Of a DNA stretch of 64,000 nt, positions 19,355 through 28,670 are shown in pieces. The stretch comes from Burkholderia cepacia GG4. Lineage in GTDB: Bacteria; Pseudomonadota; Gammaproteobacteria; Burkholderiales; Burkholderiaceae. The translations under genes were made by a program, and so were the position numbers. Within the stretch, counting starts at the first letter, position 1, and each line of letters begins with the position of its first letter. The notes beneath the pieces are model-generated. The model had not been told where the DNA came from. It was given only the letters and a program-made list of their open reading frames with translations, and ran no database searches. The stretch covers positions 186,001 through 250,000 of the forward strand of contig NC_018514.1 of assembly GCF_000292915.1 (NCBI RefSeq), read 5' to 3'.

Positions 19355-20596
19355 ATGAAAGTATCGGCAGACATTCGTGCATTGATCGAGCGACGCAAGG
19401 AAGGCTACAGCCTCGAGGCGCCGTTCTATACGAGCGAGGAAATCTTCGCCCTCGACATGGAGGCGATTTTCCGCCAGCACTGGATCCAGGTAGCGGTCGA
19501 ACCGGACATTCCGGAGCCGGGCGACTACGTGACCGTGGAACTGGGCAGCGACTCGATCCTGATCGTGCGCGACGACGACATGGAAATTCGTGCGTTCCAC
19601 AACGTGTGCCGTCACCGCGGCGCACGCCTGTGCAACGAAGACAAGGGCTCGGTCGGCAACATCGTGTGCCCGTACCACAGCTGGACCTACAACCTGACGG
19701 GTCAGCTGATGTTCGCCGAGCACATGGGCGAGAAGTTCGACCGTTGCAAGCACAGCCTGAAGTCGGTGCACGTGCAGAACCTCGCGGGCCTGATCTTCAT
19801 CTGCCTCGCCGAGGAGCCGCCGGTCGATTTCGCGAAGCTGCGCGCCGAGATGGAGCCGTATCTGCTGCCGCACGATCTGCCGAACACGAAGATCGCCGCG
19901 CAGATCGACATCATCGAGGAAGGCAACTGGAAGCTCACGATGGAGAACAACCGCGAGTGCTATCACTGCGTCGCGAACCATCCTGAACTGACGATCTCGC
20001 TGTACGAATACGGCTTCGGCTACCAGCGCTCCGACGCCAACGCCGAAGGCATGGACGCGTTCGCGGAAACGTGCGTGCGGCGCGGCAAGGAGTGGGCCGA
20101 GATGGGCCTGCCGTCCGCCGAAATCGAAAAGCTGCTCGACGTGACGGGCTTCCGCACGCAGCGCCTGCCGCTCGACCGCCACGGCGAATCGCAGACGCTC
20201 GACGCGAAGGTCGCCTCGAAGAAGCTGCTCGGCCAGTTCGACCAGGCCGATCTCGGCGGCCTGTCGTTCTGGACGCAACCGAACTCGTGGCACCACTTCA
20301 TGAGCGATCACATCGTGACGTTCTCGGTGATTCCGCTGTCGGCCGGCAAGACGCTGGTGCGCACCAAGTGGCTCGTGCACAAGGACGCGAAGGAAGGCAT
20401 CGACTACGACGTGAAGAACCTCACGGCCGTGTGGAACGCGACCAACGACCAGGATCGCGCGCTCGTCGAATTCTCGCAGCGCGGCGCGACCAGCAGCGCG
20501 TATGAGCCGGGCCCGTATTCGCCGTACACGGAAGGTCTCGTCGAAAAATTCTCGGCCTGGTACATCGGCCGGCTCGCCGAAAAGACCGGCGCGTAG
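19355..20596 (+). CDS. gbcA: Glycine betaine monooxygenase, Rieske oxygenase subunit
   Basis: The 413-aa oxygenase demethylates glycine betaine to dimethylglycine, releasing formaldehyde, with electrons from GbcB. Rieske 2Fe-2S ligands are Cys85 and His87 (CRHRGARLC) and Cys105 and His108 (CPYHSW). The mononuclear iron site is in the N-x2-ECYHC-x3-H region, with His204 and His209. GGAG lies upstream of ATG 19355. The gap of 52 bases after the ETF genes is short enough for read-through, though a separate promoter is possible. In Pseudomonas, gbcA and gbcB are separate GbdR-controlled units; here gbcB follows directly. Confidence 0.94.
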   Translation: MKVSADIRALIERRKEGYSLEAPFYTSEEIFALDMEAIFRQHWIQVAVEPDIPEPGDYVTVELGSDSILIVRDDDMEIRAFHNVCRHRGARLCNEDKGSVGNIVCPYHSWTYNLTGQLMFAEHMGEKFDRCKHSLKSVHVQNLAGLIFICLAEEPPVDFAKLRAEMEPYLLPHDLPNTKIAAQIDIIEEGNWKLTMENNRECYHCVANHPELTISLYEYGFGYQRSDANAEGMDAFAETCVRRGKEWAEMGLPSAEIEKLLDVTGFRTQRLPLDRHGESQTLDAKVASKKLLGQFDQADLGGLSFWTQPNSWHHFMSDHIVTFSVIPLSAGKTLVRTKWLVHKDAKEGIDYDVKNLTAVWNATNDQDRALVEFSQRGATSSAYEPGPYSPYTEGLVEKFSAWYIGRLAEKTGA

Positions 20597-20622
20597 TAGC
20601 ACCCAGTACTGAAGCGGAGTCA

Positions 20623-20712
20623 ATGATGAAACAACCCCCACGCTCACTTCGTTCGCTGCCCCCCGTGGGGGCGGCCAGCCTCCTTGGGGCGGCCCTGCGG
20701 AGGCTGGCATGA
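20623..20712 (+). CDS. 29-codon leader ORF coupled to gbcB (repeat-derived)
   Basis: A short ORF starts ATGATGAAACAACC with GGAG seven bases upstream and ends TGA at 20710-20712, overlapping the gbcB ATG as ATGA. The peptide is Pro/Leu/Arg/Ala-rich (begins MMKQPPRSLRSL). Its DNA is made of two inverted repeats: CCCCCAC (20635-20641) with GTGGGGG (20665-20671), and GCCAGCCTCC with GGAGGCTGGC. The first resembles a small intergenic repeat that I recall as common in Burkholderiales. Its likely role is translational control of gbcB rather than a functional peptide. Confidence 0.6.
   Translation: MMKQPPRSLRSLPPVGAASLLGAALRRLA
20674..20708 (+). promoter_or_regulatory. Hairpin hiding the gbcB ribosome-binding site
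   Basis: A perfect 10-bp stem, GCCAGCCTCC (20674-20683) with GGAGGCTGGC (20699-20708), ends directly at the gbcB ATG (20709). The 3' arm contains the GGAGG Shine-Dalgarno. If it folds in the mRNA it would block initiation. Ribosomes translating the leader ORF run through the hairpin and would open it. Confidence 0.65.
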
Positions 20713-21857
20713 TGCGAGATGCGGCCACTTTCGAGCCGGCGGACAGCCGGGTCACACACCCGGCGTTCTGGAACGCGCTGCCCGAGCGCTGGACGAGCGA
20801 CGTCGAGGAAACGCTGGTGTGCTGCCACGTGCGGCAGGAAACCCACGACGTGAAGAGCTTCTTCTTCCGTTCGCCGCAAGGCCGTGCGTTTTCCTTCGAG
20901 CCCGGGCAGTTCATCACGCTCGAGCTCGACATCGAAGGCGAGACGATCAACCGGTGCTACACGATCTCGTCGTCGCCCGCGCGGCCGCACACGATCTCGA
21001 TCACGGTCAAGCGCGTGCCGGGCGGCAAGGTGTCGAACTGGCTGCACGACAACCTGCAGCCGGGCGCGTCGGTTCGCGTGCTCGGCCCGGCCGGCGAATT
21101 CACGTGCGCGCGGCATCCGGCGCGCAAGTACCTGTTCCTGTCGGCCGGTTCGGGCGTGACGCCGCTGATGTCGATGAGCCGCGCACATCATGATCTCGCC
21201 GAGGATCGCGACATCCTGTTCGTGCACAGCGCACGCACGCCGGACGACATCATCTTCGCACGCGAGCTCGACCTGATCGCGTCGAACCATACGAACTTCC
21301 GCACGTCGTTCGTCGTCGAGCGCGTCGGTGCCCGCACCAACTGGCCGGGCGTCACGGGCTTCCTGACGCTGCCGCTGCTGAAGCTGATCGCACCGGACTT
21401 CATGGAGCGCGAGATCTTCACATGCGGCCCCGCGCCGTACATGAAGGCCGTGCGCGACCTGCTCGACGAAGCCGGCTTCGATCGCAAGCAGTATCACGAG
21501 GAAAGCTTCTCGTTCGAAACGCTCGCGCAGACCGCGAGCGACGACGTGCTCGCCGAACTCGTGCCGGCGGCCGACGGCGGCGACCTTGCGACGAAGCAGT
21601 ACACGGTCAGCTTCGCGAAGAGCAATCGCGAAATTGCGTGCGGCTCGGAGCAGCACGTGCTCGACGCGGCGCGCCAGTCCGGCGTGCGGCTTCCCGCCTC
21701 GTGCACGCAGGGCATGTGCGGCACCTGCAAGGTGAAGCTCGTGTCGGGGCAGGTCGAGATGAAGCACAACGGCGGCATCCGCCAGCGCGAGATCGACCAG
21801 GGGATGGTGCTGCTGTGCTGCAGCAAGCCGCTGTCGGACCTCGTGATCGACAAGTAG
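20709..21857 (+). CDS. gbcB: Glycine betaine monooxygenase, ferredoxin-reductase subunit
   Basis: The 382-aa electron-transfer partner of GbcA has an FAD-binding barrel (residues 35-135, with RCYTIS at 82-87), an NAD(P)H domain (residues 138-255, SAGSGVTPLMSM and CGPAPYM), and a C-terminal plant-type 2Fe-2S ferredoxin. The cluster cysteines are Cys332, Cys337, Cys340 and Cys370. It takes electrons from NAD(P)H to the Rieske cluster. The ATG at 20709 overlaps the stop of the 29-codon leader, and its ribosome site is in the hairpin just upstream. Confidence 0.94.
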   Translation: MMRDAATFEPADSRVTHPAFWNALPERWTSDVEETLVCCHVRQETHDVKSFFFRSPQGRAFSFEPGQFITLELDIEGETINRCYTISSSPARPHTISITVKRVPGGKVSNWLHDNLQPGASVRVLGPAGEFTCARHPARKYLFLSAGSGVTPLMSMSRAHHDLAEDRDILFVHSARTPDDIIFARELDLIASNHTNFRTSFVVERVGARTNWPGVTGFLTLPLLKLIAPDFMEREIFTCGPAPYMKAVRDLLDEAGFDRKQYHEESFSFETLAQTASDDVLAELVPAADGGDLATKQYTVSFAKSNREIACGSEQHVLDAARQSGVRLPASCTQGMCGTCKVKLVSGQVEMKHNGGIRQREIDQGMVLLCCSKPLSDLVIDK

Positions 21858-21991
21858 TCGAAACAAGCCACCGGCTGTCCGGGCGCGTCGCGCCCGGACA
21901 AGCATCCGTCGGAAAACAACGATACCGCGGATTTGTGGTTGAAGAACCTAGAGAGACACCGCGCGGTGAGCGCATATCAAGGAGATCGACC

Positions 21992-22855
21992 ATGAAACTG
22001 TTCGGAAAACTGTTGTGGACCGGCGCACTGTCGGCGATGGTGGCACTGAGCGCGTCGGCGCTCGCCGATGCGAAGCCGACGCTGAAGATCGGCTACGTCG
22101 AAGGCTGGGACGACAGCGTCGCGACGTCCAACGTCGCGGCTCGCGTGATCGAGAAGAAGCTCGGTTACCAGGTCCAGCTCGTGCCGGTGGCGGCCGGGAT
22201 CATGTGGCAGGGCGTGGCACGCGGCGATCTCGACGCGACGCTGTCGGCCTGGCTGCCGGTCACGCACGGTTCCTACTGGGGCGAATACAAGACCAAGGTC
22301 GTCGATCTTGGCGCGAACTTTCCCGACGCGAAGATCGGCCTGATCGTGCCCGACTACGTGAAGGCGAAGAGCATCGACGATCTGAACGCGGAGAAGAGTG
22401 ACTTCGGTGGCCGCATCGTCGGCATCGATGCGGGCGCGGGCGTGATGCGCAAGACCGATGAAGCGATCAAGAGCTACGCCCTGAACTACACGCTGATGCC
22501 GAGTTCGGGCGGCGCGATGACGGCCGAACTGTCGCGCTCCGTCGGTGCGAACAAGCCGGTGATCGTGACCGGCTGGGCGCCGCACTGGATGTTCGCGAAG
22601 TGGAAGCTGCGCTTCCTCGAGGATCCGAAGAAGGTGTTCGGCGGCGCGGAGCACGTCGACAACGTCGTGAATCCGCAGCTCGAAACGAAGGCCAAGCCGG
22701 TCGTCGCGTTCCTGAAGAAATTCCAGTGGAAGCCGGGCGAAATCGACAGCGTGATGCTCGCGATCCAGAACGGTTCGAAGCCGGAGGCGGCCGCCGACGC
22801 GTGGATTGCGGCGCATGCGGACCGCGTGAATTCGTGGACTGAAGGCGTCCAGTAA
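21992..22855 (+). CDS. Glycine betaine-type ABC transporter substrate-binding protein (OpuAC family)
   Basis: The 287-aa periplasmic protein has a signal peptide (MKLFGKLLWTGALSAMVALSASALA) and the OpuAC fold for quaternary amines. Aromatic residues typical of the cation cage are present in GYVEGWDDS, SAWLPVTHGSYW and VTGWAPHWMFAKWKL. GGAG lies upstream of ATG 21992. It lies 134 bases after gbcB on the same strand, and no permease or ATPase gene is nearby. In Pseudomonas several such proteins share one core transporter (CbcWV), which is the likely arrangement here. Betaine is the most likely ligand by context; choline or carnitine cannot be excluded. Confidence 0.85.
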   Translation: MKLFGKLLWTGALSAMVALSASALADAKPTLKIGYVEGWDDSVATSNVAARVIEKKLGYQVQLVPVAAGIMWQGVARGDLDATLSAWLPVTHGSYWGEYKTKVVDLGANFPDAKIGLIVPDYVKAKSIDDLNAEKSDFGGRIVGIDAGAGVMRKTDEAIKSYALNYTLMPSSGGAMTAELSRSVGANKPVIVTGWAPHWMFAKWKLRFLEDPKKVFGGAEHVDNVVNPQLETKAKPVVAFLKKFQWKPGEIDSVMLAIQNGSKPEAAADAWIAAHADRVNSWTEGVQ

Positions 22856-23033
22856 GGCAGCGACGATTCGTCGCACGAAACATCATAACAATATGCCGGG
22901 GATGGAATGCAGGAATCCGAAATAATTATGGATTCATGCGGCCATATCCCGGAATTATTTTTCTGATTCTGCAAAAAAGCGCGTAAGTTGTTACACTACG
23001 GCCCTTGTGCGGAGTCATCACAGGAGGAATTGG

Positions 23034-24689
23034 ATGAGTCAGGCAGGACTGCGTGCGAACCGCACCAGTGATGTTGAGGCAACCATCTCACATGATTCGA
23101 CGGGCCACACGCTGCATCGTGGCCTGACTTGGAAAGACGCATTCTGGGTAACGAGCGGCGTGCCGGCAGGCGTGCTGTTCACGATCGGCGGCGTATGCGC
23201 GACGATCGGCCAGCCCGCGTGGGCGATCTGGATCGCCGCGATCACGATGGGGCTGATTCAAAGCGCGACTTATGCGGAAATATCGGGGCTATTTCCCCAT
23301 AAATCGGGCGGCGCGTCGGTGTATGGCGCGATCGGCTGGGTCCGTTACAGCAAGCTGATTGCCCCGGTTTCCGTGTGGTGCAACTGGCTCGCGTGGTCGC
23401 CGATGCTCGCGCTCGGCTGCGGTCTCGCGGCGAGCTATGCGCTCACGAGTCTCTTTCCCGCCGATGCGGCGGTGCTGCACTGGCAGCTCAAGGTTGCGGA
23501 TCTCGGTTTCATCAAGCCGGGTCTGTCTCTGCGAATCAACGCGACGTTCATCATCGCGACGATTCTGCTTCTCATCACGTTCAAGCTTCAGCACAGCGGT
23601 GCATCGAAGGCTGCGCGCACGCAGCGCATTCTCGGCATCGCATCGCTCACGCCGTTGCTGATCGTCGGCATCGTTCCGTTCATCACCGGCGACGTGCCGA
23701 TGTCGAACCTGCTCCCGCTGCTGCCGCTCGGTCACGACGCGCACGGCAATGTCACGGCCGCGACGTTCGGCTCGTGGAACGGGCAGGGTGTCACGATGGC
23801 GCTCGGCGCGATGTTCATGGCCGGCTGGGCGTCGTATGGCTTCGAGACGGCCGTCTGCTACACGCGCGAATTCCGCGATCCGCGCCGCGACACCGCGAAG
23901 GCGATCTTCTGGTCGGGTGCGCTGTGTCTCGTCGTGATGACGCTCGTGCCGCTGGCGTTCCAGGGCGCGCTCGGCACCCAGGCGATGCTCGATCCGGCGA
24001 TCGGCGACGGTACCGGCGTCGCGGCCGCAATGGCGAAGATCGTCGGCGGCGGCGCATGGGTCGCGAATGCGGTCGTCGTGATGCTGATGCTGTCGATCCT
24101 GCTGATCGTGATGACGTCGATGATGGGCTCGTCGCGCACGCTGTACCAGGCATCGGTCGACGGCTGGCTGCCCAAGTACCTGTCGCACGTGAACGAGCAC
24201 GGCTCGCCCACGCGCGCGATGTGGACCGATCTCGGCTTCAACCTCGTGTTGCTGATGATGTCGGACTACATGACGGTGCTGTCGATCTCGAACGTCTGCT
24301 ACATGCTGTTCGTATTCCTGAATCTTCAGTCGGGCTGGATCCACCGGATGGATCGCGGCAACTGGGATCGGCCGTTCCGCTGCCCGACCTGGCTGCTCGT
24401 CGCCGGTTCGATCTGCGGCTACGCGAACCTCGTCTATGTCGGCGCGGGTGCGAACCTGCAGGGCGAGGGCACGCTGCGCAACGGGCTGATCGCGATGCTG
24501 CTGATCGTGCCGGTGTTCCTGTTCCGCCACTACTGGCAGGATCGCGGCCGTTTCCCCGCGCAGATGCAGCGCGACATGGAACTCGAAGTGCCGAAGCGCG
24601 CGATGTGGCTGAGCCTGATGCCGTATGCGGCGCTGGTCGGCGCAGGGCTGACGATCTGGCTGTCGTACTACTTCGCGTGGGTGAAGTAA
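23034..24689 (+). CDS. APC-superfamily permease
   Basis: The 551-aa membrane protein has about twelve transmembrane segments. It starts at ATG 23034 with a strong AGGAGG. Amino acid/polyamine/organocation features include the early GVPAGVLFTIGGVCA segment and the SYGFETAVCYTREFRDPRRDTAKAIFWSG loop. A roughly 178-base A/T-rich leader precedes it, so it probably has its own promoter. The bidirectional terminator at 24775-24811 ends the unit. Its place at the end of the betaine module suggests uptake of a related compound such as glycine, sarcosine or betaine, but the sequence does not specify the substrate. Confidence 0.85.
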   Translation: MSQAGLRANRTSDVEATISHDSTGHTLHRGLTWKDAFWVTSGVPAGVLFTIGGVCATIGQPAWAIWIAAITMGLIQSATYAEISGLFPHKSGGASVYGAIGWVRYSKLIAPVSVWCNWLAWSPMLALGCGLAASYALTSLFPADAAVLHWQLKVADLGFIKPGLSLRINATFIIATILLLITFKLQHSGASKAARTQRILGIASLTPLLIVGIVPFITGDVPMSNLLPLLPLGHDAHGNVTAATFGSWNGQGVTMALGAMFMAGWASYGFETAVCYTREFRDPRRDTAKAIFWSGALCLVVMTLVPLAFQGALGTQAMLDPAIGDGTGVAAAMAKIVGGGAWVANAVVVMLMLSILLIVMTSMMGSSRTLYQASVDGWLPKYLSHVNEHGSPTRAMWTDLGFNLVLLMMSDYMTVLSISNVCYMLFVFLNLQSGWIHRMDRGNWDRPFRCPTWLLVAGSICGYANLVYVGAGANLQGEGTLRNGLIAMLLIVPVFLFRHYWQDRGRFPAQMQRDMELEVPKRAMWLSLMPYAALVGAGLTIWLSYYFAWVK

Positions 24690-24774
24690 GCGCCTGACGC
24701 CGGCACGCGCGGCGCGCGACGAATCCGGACACCGCACCCGGGGCCGTCGCGCGAAGCGTCGAATGGCAAGCGAT

Positions 24775-24811
24775 AAAAAACCGACCGGCATGTTTGCCGG
24801 TCGGTTTTTTT
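24775..24811. terminator. Bidirectional terminator between the permease gene and purU
   Basis: The 10-bp stem CCGACCGGCA/TGCCGGTCGG has a TGTT loop. Six A residues precede it and seven T residues follow it, so it can end transcripts from both converging genes. Confidence 0.92.
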
Positions 24812-24848
24812 GTTTGCTGCCTGTCGAAGGAGCGAAAGCGCGACGCGC

Positions 24849-25733
24849 TTACGAAAACACCACCGTCCGATCCCCGTTCAAGAACACCCGCCGCTCGATG
24901 AACGCCTTCACCGCGCGCGCGAGCGTGATGCATTCGACGTCACGGCCCACCGCGAGCAGTTGCTCGGGACGCAGCGCATGATCGACGCGTTCGACCACCT
25001 GCTCGATGATCGGGCCTTCGTCGAGATCGTCGGTCACGAAGTGCGCGGTCGCACCGATCAGCTTCACGCCGCGCGCATGCGCCTGGTGATACGGCTTCGC
25101 ACCCTTGAAGCCGGGCAGGAACGAGTGATGGATGTTGATCGCGCGGTTCGCGAGCTTCGCGCTCGTTTCCTGCGACAGCACCTGCATGTAGCGCGCGAGG
25201 ATCACGAGTTCGGCGCCGCTCGACTCGAAGTAATCGAGCCATTGCGCTTCCTGCTGCGCCTTAGTGTCGGCCGTGATCGGGAAGTGGCGGAACGGCAGCC
25301 CGTGCTGCGCGGCGAGCGGCTCGAAGTCGGGATGGTTCGACACGATGCCGACGATGTCCATCTTCAGCTCGCCCATCCGCCAGCGGAACAGCAGGTCCGC
25401 GAGGCAGTGCTCGAGCTTCGACACCATGATCAGCACCTTCGGCCGCGCGTTCACGTCGTGGATCGCCCATTGCGTGTTGCCGTCGTGGCCGCCGAGCTCG
25501 GCCGCGATCGGCCCGAACTCGTGGCGCAGCGCGTCGATCTGCAGCGTCTCGTCCGTCGGATGAAACACGCAGCGCACGAAGAAGTGGTTGCTGAGATCGT
25601 CGTCGAACACGTTCAGCGCATCGACATAGCAGCGATGGCGCTCGAGAAAGCCGACGACGGCGGCGACCTGGCCGGCCGCGCTCGGGCACGACAGCGTCAG
25701 GACGAATTGATCGGGGCGTGAGTCGGCGGTCAT
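24849..25733 (-). CDS. purU: Formyltetrahydrofolate deformylase
   Basis: The 294-aa enzyme hydrolyses 10-formyl-tetrahydrofolate to formate and free folate. It has an N-terminal ACT domain (residues 8-90) and a C-terminal formyltransferase-type hydrolase domain (residues 95-285). Catalytic features are Asn200 and the adjacent His pair in NIHHSFLPGFKGAKPY, plus Asp in HFVTDDLDEGPI. AGGA lies upstream of ATG 25733. In bacteria that oxidise betaine or sarcosine, purU often lies with these genes because demethylation loads folate with one-carbon units. That fits its place here, convergent with the betaine module. Confidence 0.93.
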   Translation of the reverse strand: MTADSRPDQFVLTLSCPSAAGQVAAVVGFLERHRCYVDALNVFDDDLSNHFFVRCVFHPTDETLQIDALRHEFGPIAAELGGHDGNTQWAIHDVNARPKVLIMVSKLEHCLADLLFRWRMGELKMDIVGIVSNHPDFEPLAAQHGLPFRHFPITADTKAQQEAQWLDYFESSGAELVILARYMQVLSQETSAKLANRAINIHHSFLPGFKGAKPYHQAHARGVKLIGATAHFVTDDLDEGPIIEQVVERVDHALRPEQLLAVGRDVECITLARAVKAFIERRVFLNGDRTVVFS

Positions 25734-25961
25734 GAGATTCCTCGGATGTCATGGGGCGCGAACCCGCGCGGCGGCGCACCGGGGCGCCAGGCTACGCGGG
25801 TAGCGGGAGACTCAAGTAAATCAGGACGATTTTGGCGCGGATAGAACCAACCCGCCGTGTGGCTGGTATCGGCACGCCAGCGCGGCCGGGCGGGTGCGGG
25901 CGGTCCGGCGGGAAGTCCGGCGGGCGTCAGGCTGGTGTCCGGTGGCCGGACGGACGGCCGT

Positions 25962-26867
25962 TCAGGCCGGCGCGCACGCGTCGAGCAGCCAGCGCCGGAA
26001 CACGTGGGTCGCGTCCGGCTCGGGTCGTTGCGGCGGCCGCACCAGGAAGTAGCCGCGCGACGTGACGACGGGCGCGTCGACGAGCTTCACGAGCTGCCCG
26101 GACGCGACGAGCTCGTCGACGAGCGGCGACCAGCCGAGCGCGACGCCCTCGCCGAGCAGCGCCGCATGGATCACCAGCGCATAGCTGTTGAAGGTCACGC
26201 CGCGCGCGGCGGCCGGTGCGTCGAGGCCGTGCGCGTCGAACCAGCCAGCCCACGACAGCCAGCGCTCGGGGCGCGTTGGCTGCACGTGCAACAGCGGCAG
26301 CGCGTGCAGATGGTCGGGCCGCGCGACGTCCGGGTGCGCGGCGCGGAACGCGGGCGAGCAGACGGGCGTGACGGATTCCGGAAACAGGCGTGCTGCCGTG
26401 CACGACGGCCAGTGACCGTCGCCGAACAGGATCGCGATATCGGCGTGGTCGCGCTGCGCGTCGTAGTCCTGTGACGTCACGACCCGCACGTCGACGTCCG
26501 GCATCACGCGCTTGAGGCCCGCGAGGCGCGGCATCAGCCAGTACGTGGCAAACCCGAAATCCGTGACGATCGTGAGCGCGCCGTGCTCGCGGCGCGCACG
26601 CAGCGTCGCGGTGGCGCCGCGCAGCGTGTCGAGGCTCACCCGCACGGCTTCGTACAGGCACTGGCCGTCGCTCGTCAGCGTGACGCCGCGCGGGCTGCGC
26701 TCGAACAGCGGCACGCCCAGTTCCGCTTCCAGCTGGAACACCTGCTGGCTCACGGCCGGCTGCGTCGAGCCGAGCTCGCGCGCGGCGGCGGTGAAGCTCT
26801 GGAGACGGGCGGCCGATTCGAACGCGCGCAGCGCCTGCATCGACGGTAACGCTTCGGATTTCGACAT
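25962..26867 (-). CDS. LysR-family regulator of choline sulfate use
   Basis: The 301-aa LysR protein has its helix-turn-helix in residues 10-70 (FTAAARELGSTQPAVSQQVFQLEAELG) and an effector domain beginning ALTIVTDFGFATYWLMPRLAGLK. It is transcribed away from betC, the usual arrangement for the LysR type known as the choline sulfate utilisation transcription factor. The start at 26867 (MSKSEALPS) has only a weak AGAGAG; a longer frame to 26945 lacks support. A GGCCC-N5-GGGCC inverted repeat at 26881-26895, just before its start codon, may be an autoregulatory site. The regulatory target is inferred from adjacency. Confidence 0.82.
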   Translation of the reverse strand: MSKSEALPSMQALRAFESAARLQSFTAAARELGSTQPAVSQQVFQLEAELGVPLFERSPRGVTLTSDGQCLYEAVRVSLDTLRGATATLRARREHGALTIVTDFGFATYWLMPRLAGLKRVMPDVDVRVVTSQDYDAQRDHADIAILFGDGHWPSCTAARLFPESVTPVCSPAFRAAHPDVARPDHLHALPLLHVQPTRPERWLSWAGWFDAHGLDAPAAARGVTFNSYALVIHAALLGEGVALGWSPLVDELVASGQLVKLVDAPVVTSRGYFLVRPPQRPEPDATHVFRRWLLDACAPA

Positions 26868-27089
26868 AAGTCTCTCTAATGGCCCCATAAGGGCCGGACG
26901 CCTTCCCGTGCGAATTCGGGCGGGGGATAGTGCTTCGGACGGCACGGCGCCGCGCCAGGCCTTCCGCGATTCTAGCCAGTCGCAGCCGGTGCGCGCGGCA
27001 CTTTCTGCAGGCCGCGTCCGTCATGCCGGCTGCGTCGCTGCACGAGCGTCGCGCCGTTCCGCTCGAACACCGATTTCCCCACGACCGCG

Positions 27090-28625
27090 ATGACGAACCC
27101 GACTCCCAACATTTTGATCCTGATGGCCGACCAGCTGACGCCGTTCGCGTTACCGGCCTACGGCAACCGCGTCGCGCGCACGCCGACGCTCGACCGCCTC
27201 GCCGCGCAAGGCGTGGTGTTCGACGCCGCGTACTGCGCGAGCCCGCTGTGCGCGCCGTCGCGCTTTTCGCTGCTGACCGGCAAGCTGCCGTCGGGTATCG
27301 GCGCCTACGATAACGCCGCCGAATTGCCGGCGCAAACGCTGACGTTCGCGCACTACCTGCGCGCCGGCGGGTACCGGACGATGCTGTCGGGCAAGATGCA
27401 TTTCTGTGGGCCCGACCAGCTGCACGGCTTCGAGGAGCGGCTCACGACCGACATCTATCCGGCCGATTTCGGCTGGGTGCCCGACTGGGACAGCCCGGCC
27501 GAGCGGCCGAGCTGGTACCACAACATGAGCTCGGTGCTCGAGGCCGGCCCGTGCGTACGTACGAACCAGCTCGACTTCGACGACGAGGTCACGTTCGCGG
27601 CGAAGCAGAAGCTGTACGACGTCGCCCGCGAGCGCGCGGCCGGCCACGACGCGCGGCCGTTCTGCATGGTCGTGTCGCTGACCCATCCGCACGATCCGTA
27701 TGCGATCACGCGCGAATACTGGGATCTGTACGGCGACGACGAGATCGACATGCCGGCCGTGCGGCTCGACGCGGCGGACAGCGACCCGCATTCGCAGCGT
27801 CTGCGCTTCGTCTGCGAAACCGACCGCACGCCGCCGACCGAGGCGCAGATCCGCGCCGCGCGCCGCGCGTACTACGGCGCGACGTCCTACGTCGACACCC
27901 AGTTCGGCAGCGTGCTGGCCGCGCTCGAGCAATGCGGGTTCGCCGACGACACGATCGTGATCGTCACCTCCGATCACGGCGACATGCTCGGCGAGCGCGG
28001 CCTCTGGTACAAGATGACGTTCTTCGAGGGCGGCTGCCGGGTGCCGCTGATCGTCCACGCGCCGGGCCGTTTCGACGCCGCGCGCGTGCGCGGGCCGGTG
28101 TCGCACGTCGACCTGCTGCCGACGCTCGTCGACCTGGCCGGCGCCGCACCCACCGGCGGCTGGCCCGATCCGGTCGACGGCGCGAGCCTCGTGCCGCATC
28201 TGCAGGGCGCGCCCTCACACGACGTCGCGCTGGGCGAGTATCTCGCGGAAGGGGCGGTCGCACCGATCGTGATGATCCGCCGCGGCGACTGGAAATACGT
28301 GCATTGCCCGGCCGACCCGGACCAGCTCTACAACCTGGCCGACGACCCGCGCGAGCGCACGAACCTGGCCGGCTTGCCCGAAGCGGCTGACCTGCTTGCC
28401 GCGTTCCGCGCGGAAGCCGCGCGGCGCTGGAACCTGCCGGAGCTCGATGCTCAGGTGCGCGCGAGCCAGCGGCGGCGCCGCTTCCATTACGCGGCGACGA
28501 CACAGGGCCGCATCCAGGCATGGGACTGGCAACCGTTCACCGACGCGAGCCAGCGCTACATGCGCAATCACATCGAACTCGACACGCTCGAAGCGATGGC
28601 GCGCTTTCCGCGCGTCGGGCGCTGA
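27090..28625 (+). CDS. betC: Choline sulfatase
   Basis: The 511-aa type I sulfatase splits choline-O-sulfate into choline and sulfate, supplying choline for betaine synthesis and sulfur for growth. The formylglycine signature C-x-P-S-R-x4-LTG begins at Cys54 (CAPSRFSLLTG). N-terminal metal residues are in ILMADQ (Asp14), and more metal ligands are in IVTSDHGDMLGERG. The C terminus (FHYAATTQGRIQAWDWQPF) is the choline-sulfatase-specific tail involved in oligomer contacts. No signal peptide is present, so it is cytoplasmic. It is divergent from the LysR gene and followed by a choline-binding protein gene 45 bases downstream. Confidence 0.95.
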   Translation: MTNPTPNILILMADQLTPFALPAYGNRVARTPTLDRLAAQGVVFDAAYCASPLCAPSRFSLLTGKLPSGIGAYDNAAELPAQTLTFAHYLRAGGYRTMLSGKMHFCGPDQLHGFEERLTTDIYPADFGWVPDWDSPAERPSWYHNMSSVLEAGPCVRTNQLDFDDEVTFAAKQKLYDVARERAAGHDARPFCMVVSLTHPHDPYAITREYWDLYGDDEIDMPAVRLDAADSDPHSQRLRFVCETDRTPPTEAQIRAARRAYYGATSYVDTQFGSVLAALEQCGFADDTIVIVTSDHGDMLGERGLWYKMTFFEGGCRVPLIVHAPGRFDAARVRGPVSHVDLLPTLVDLAGAAPTGGWPDPVDGASLVPHLQGAPSHDVALGEYLAEGAVAPIVMIRRGDWKYVHCPADPDQLYNLADDPRERTNLAGLPEAADLLAAFRAEAARRWNLPELDAQVRASQRRRRFHYAATTQGRIQAWDWQPFTDASQRYMRNHIELDTLEAMARFPRVGR

Positions 28626-28670
28626 CCATACCGCATCGCGGACATTGACGAACGACGGAGGAAGCAAGCC

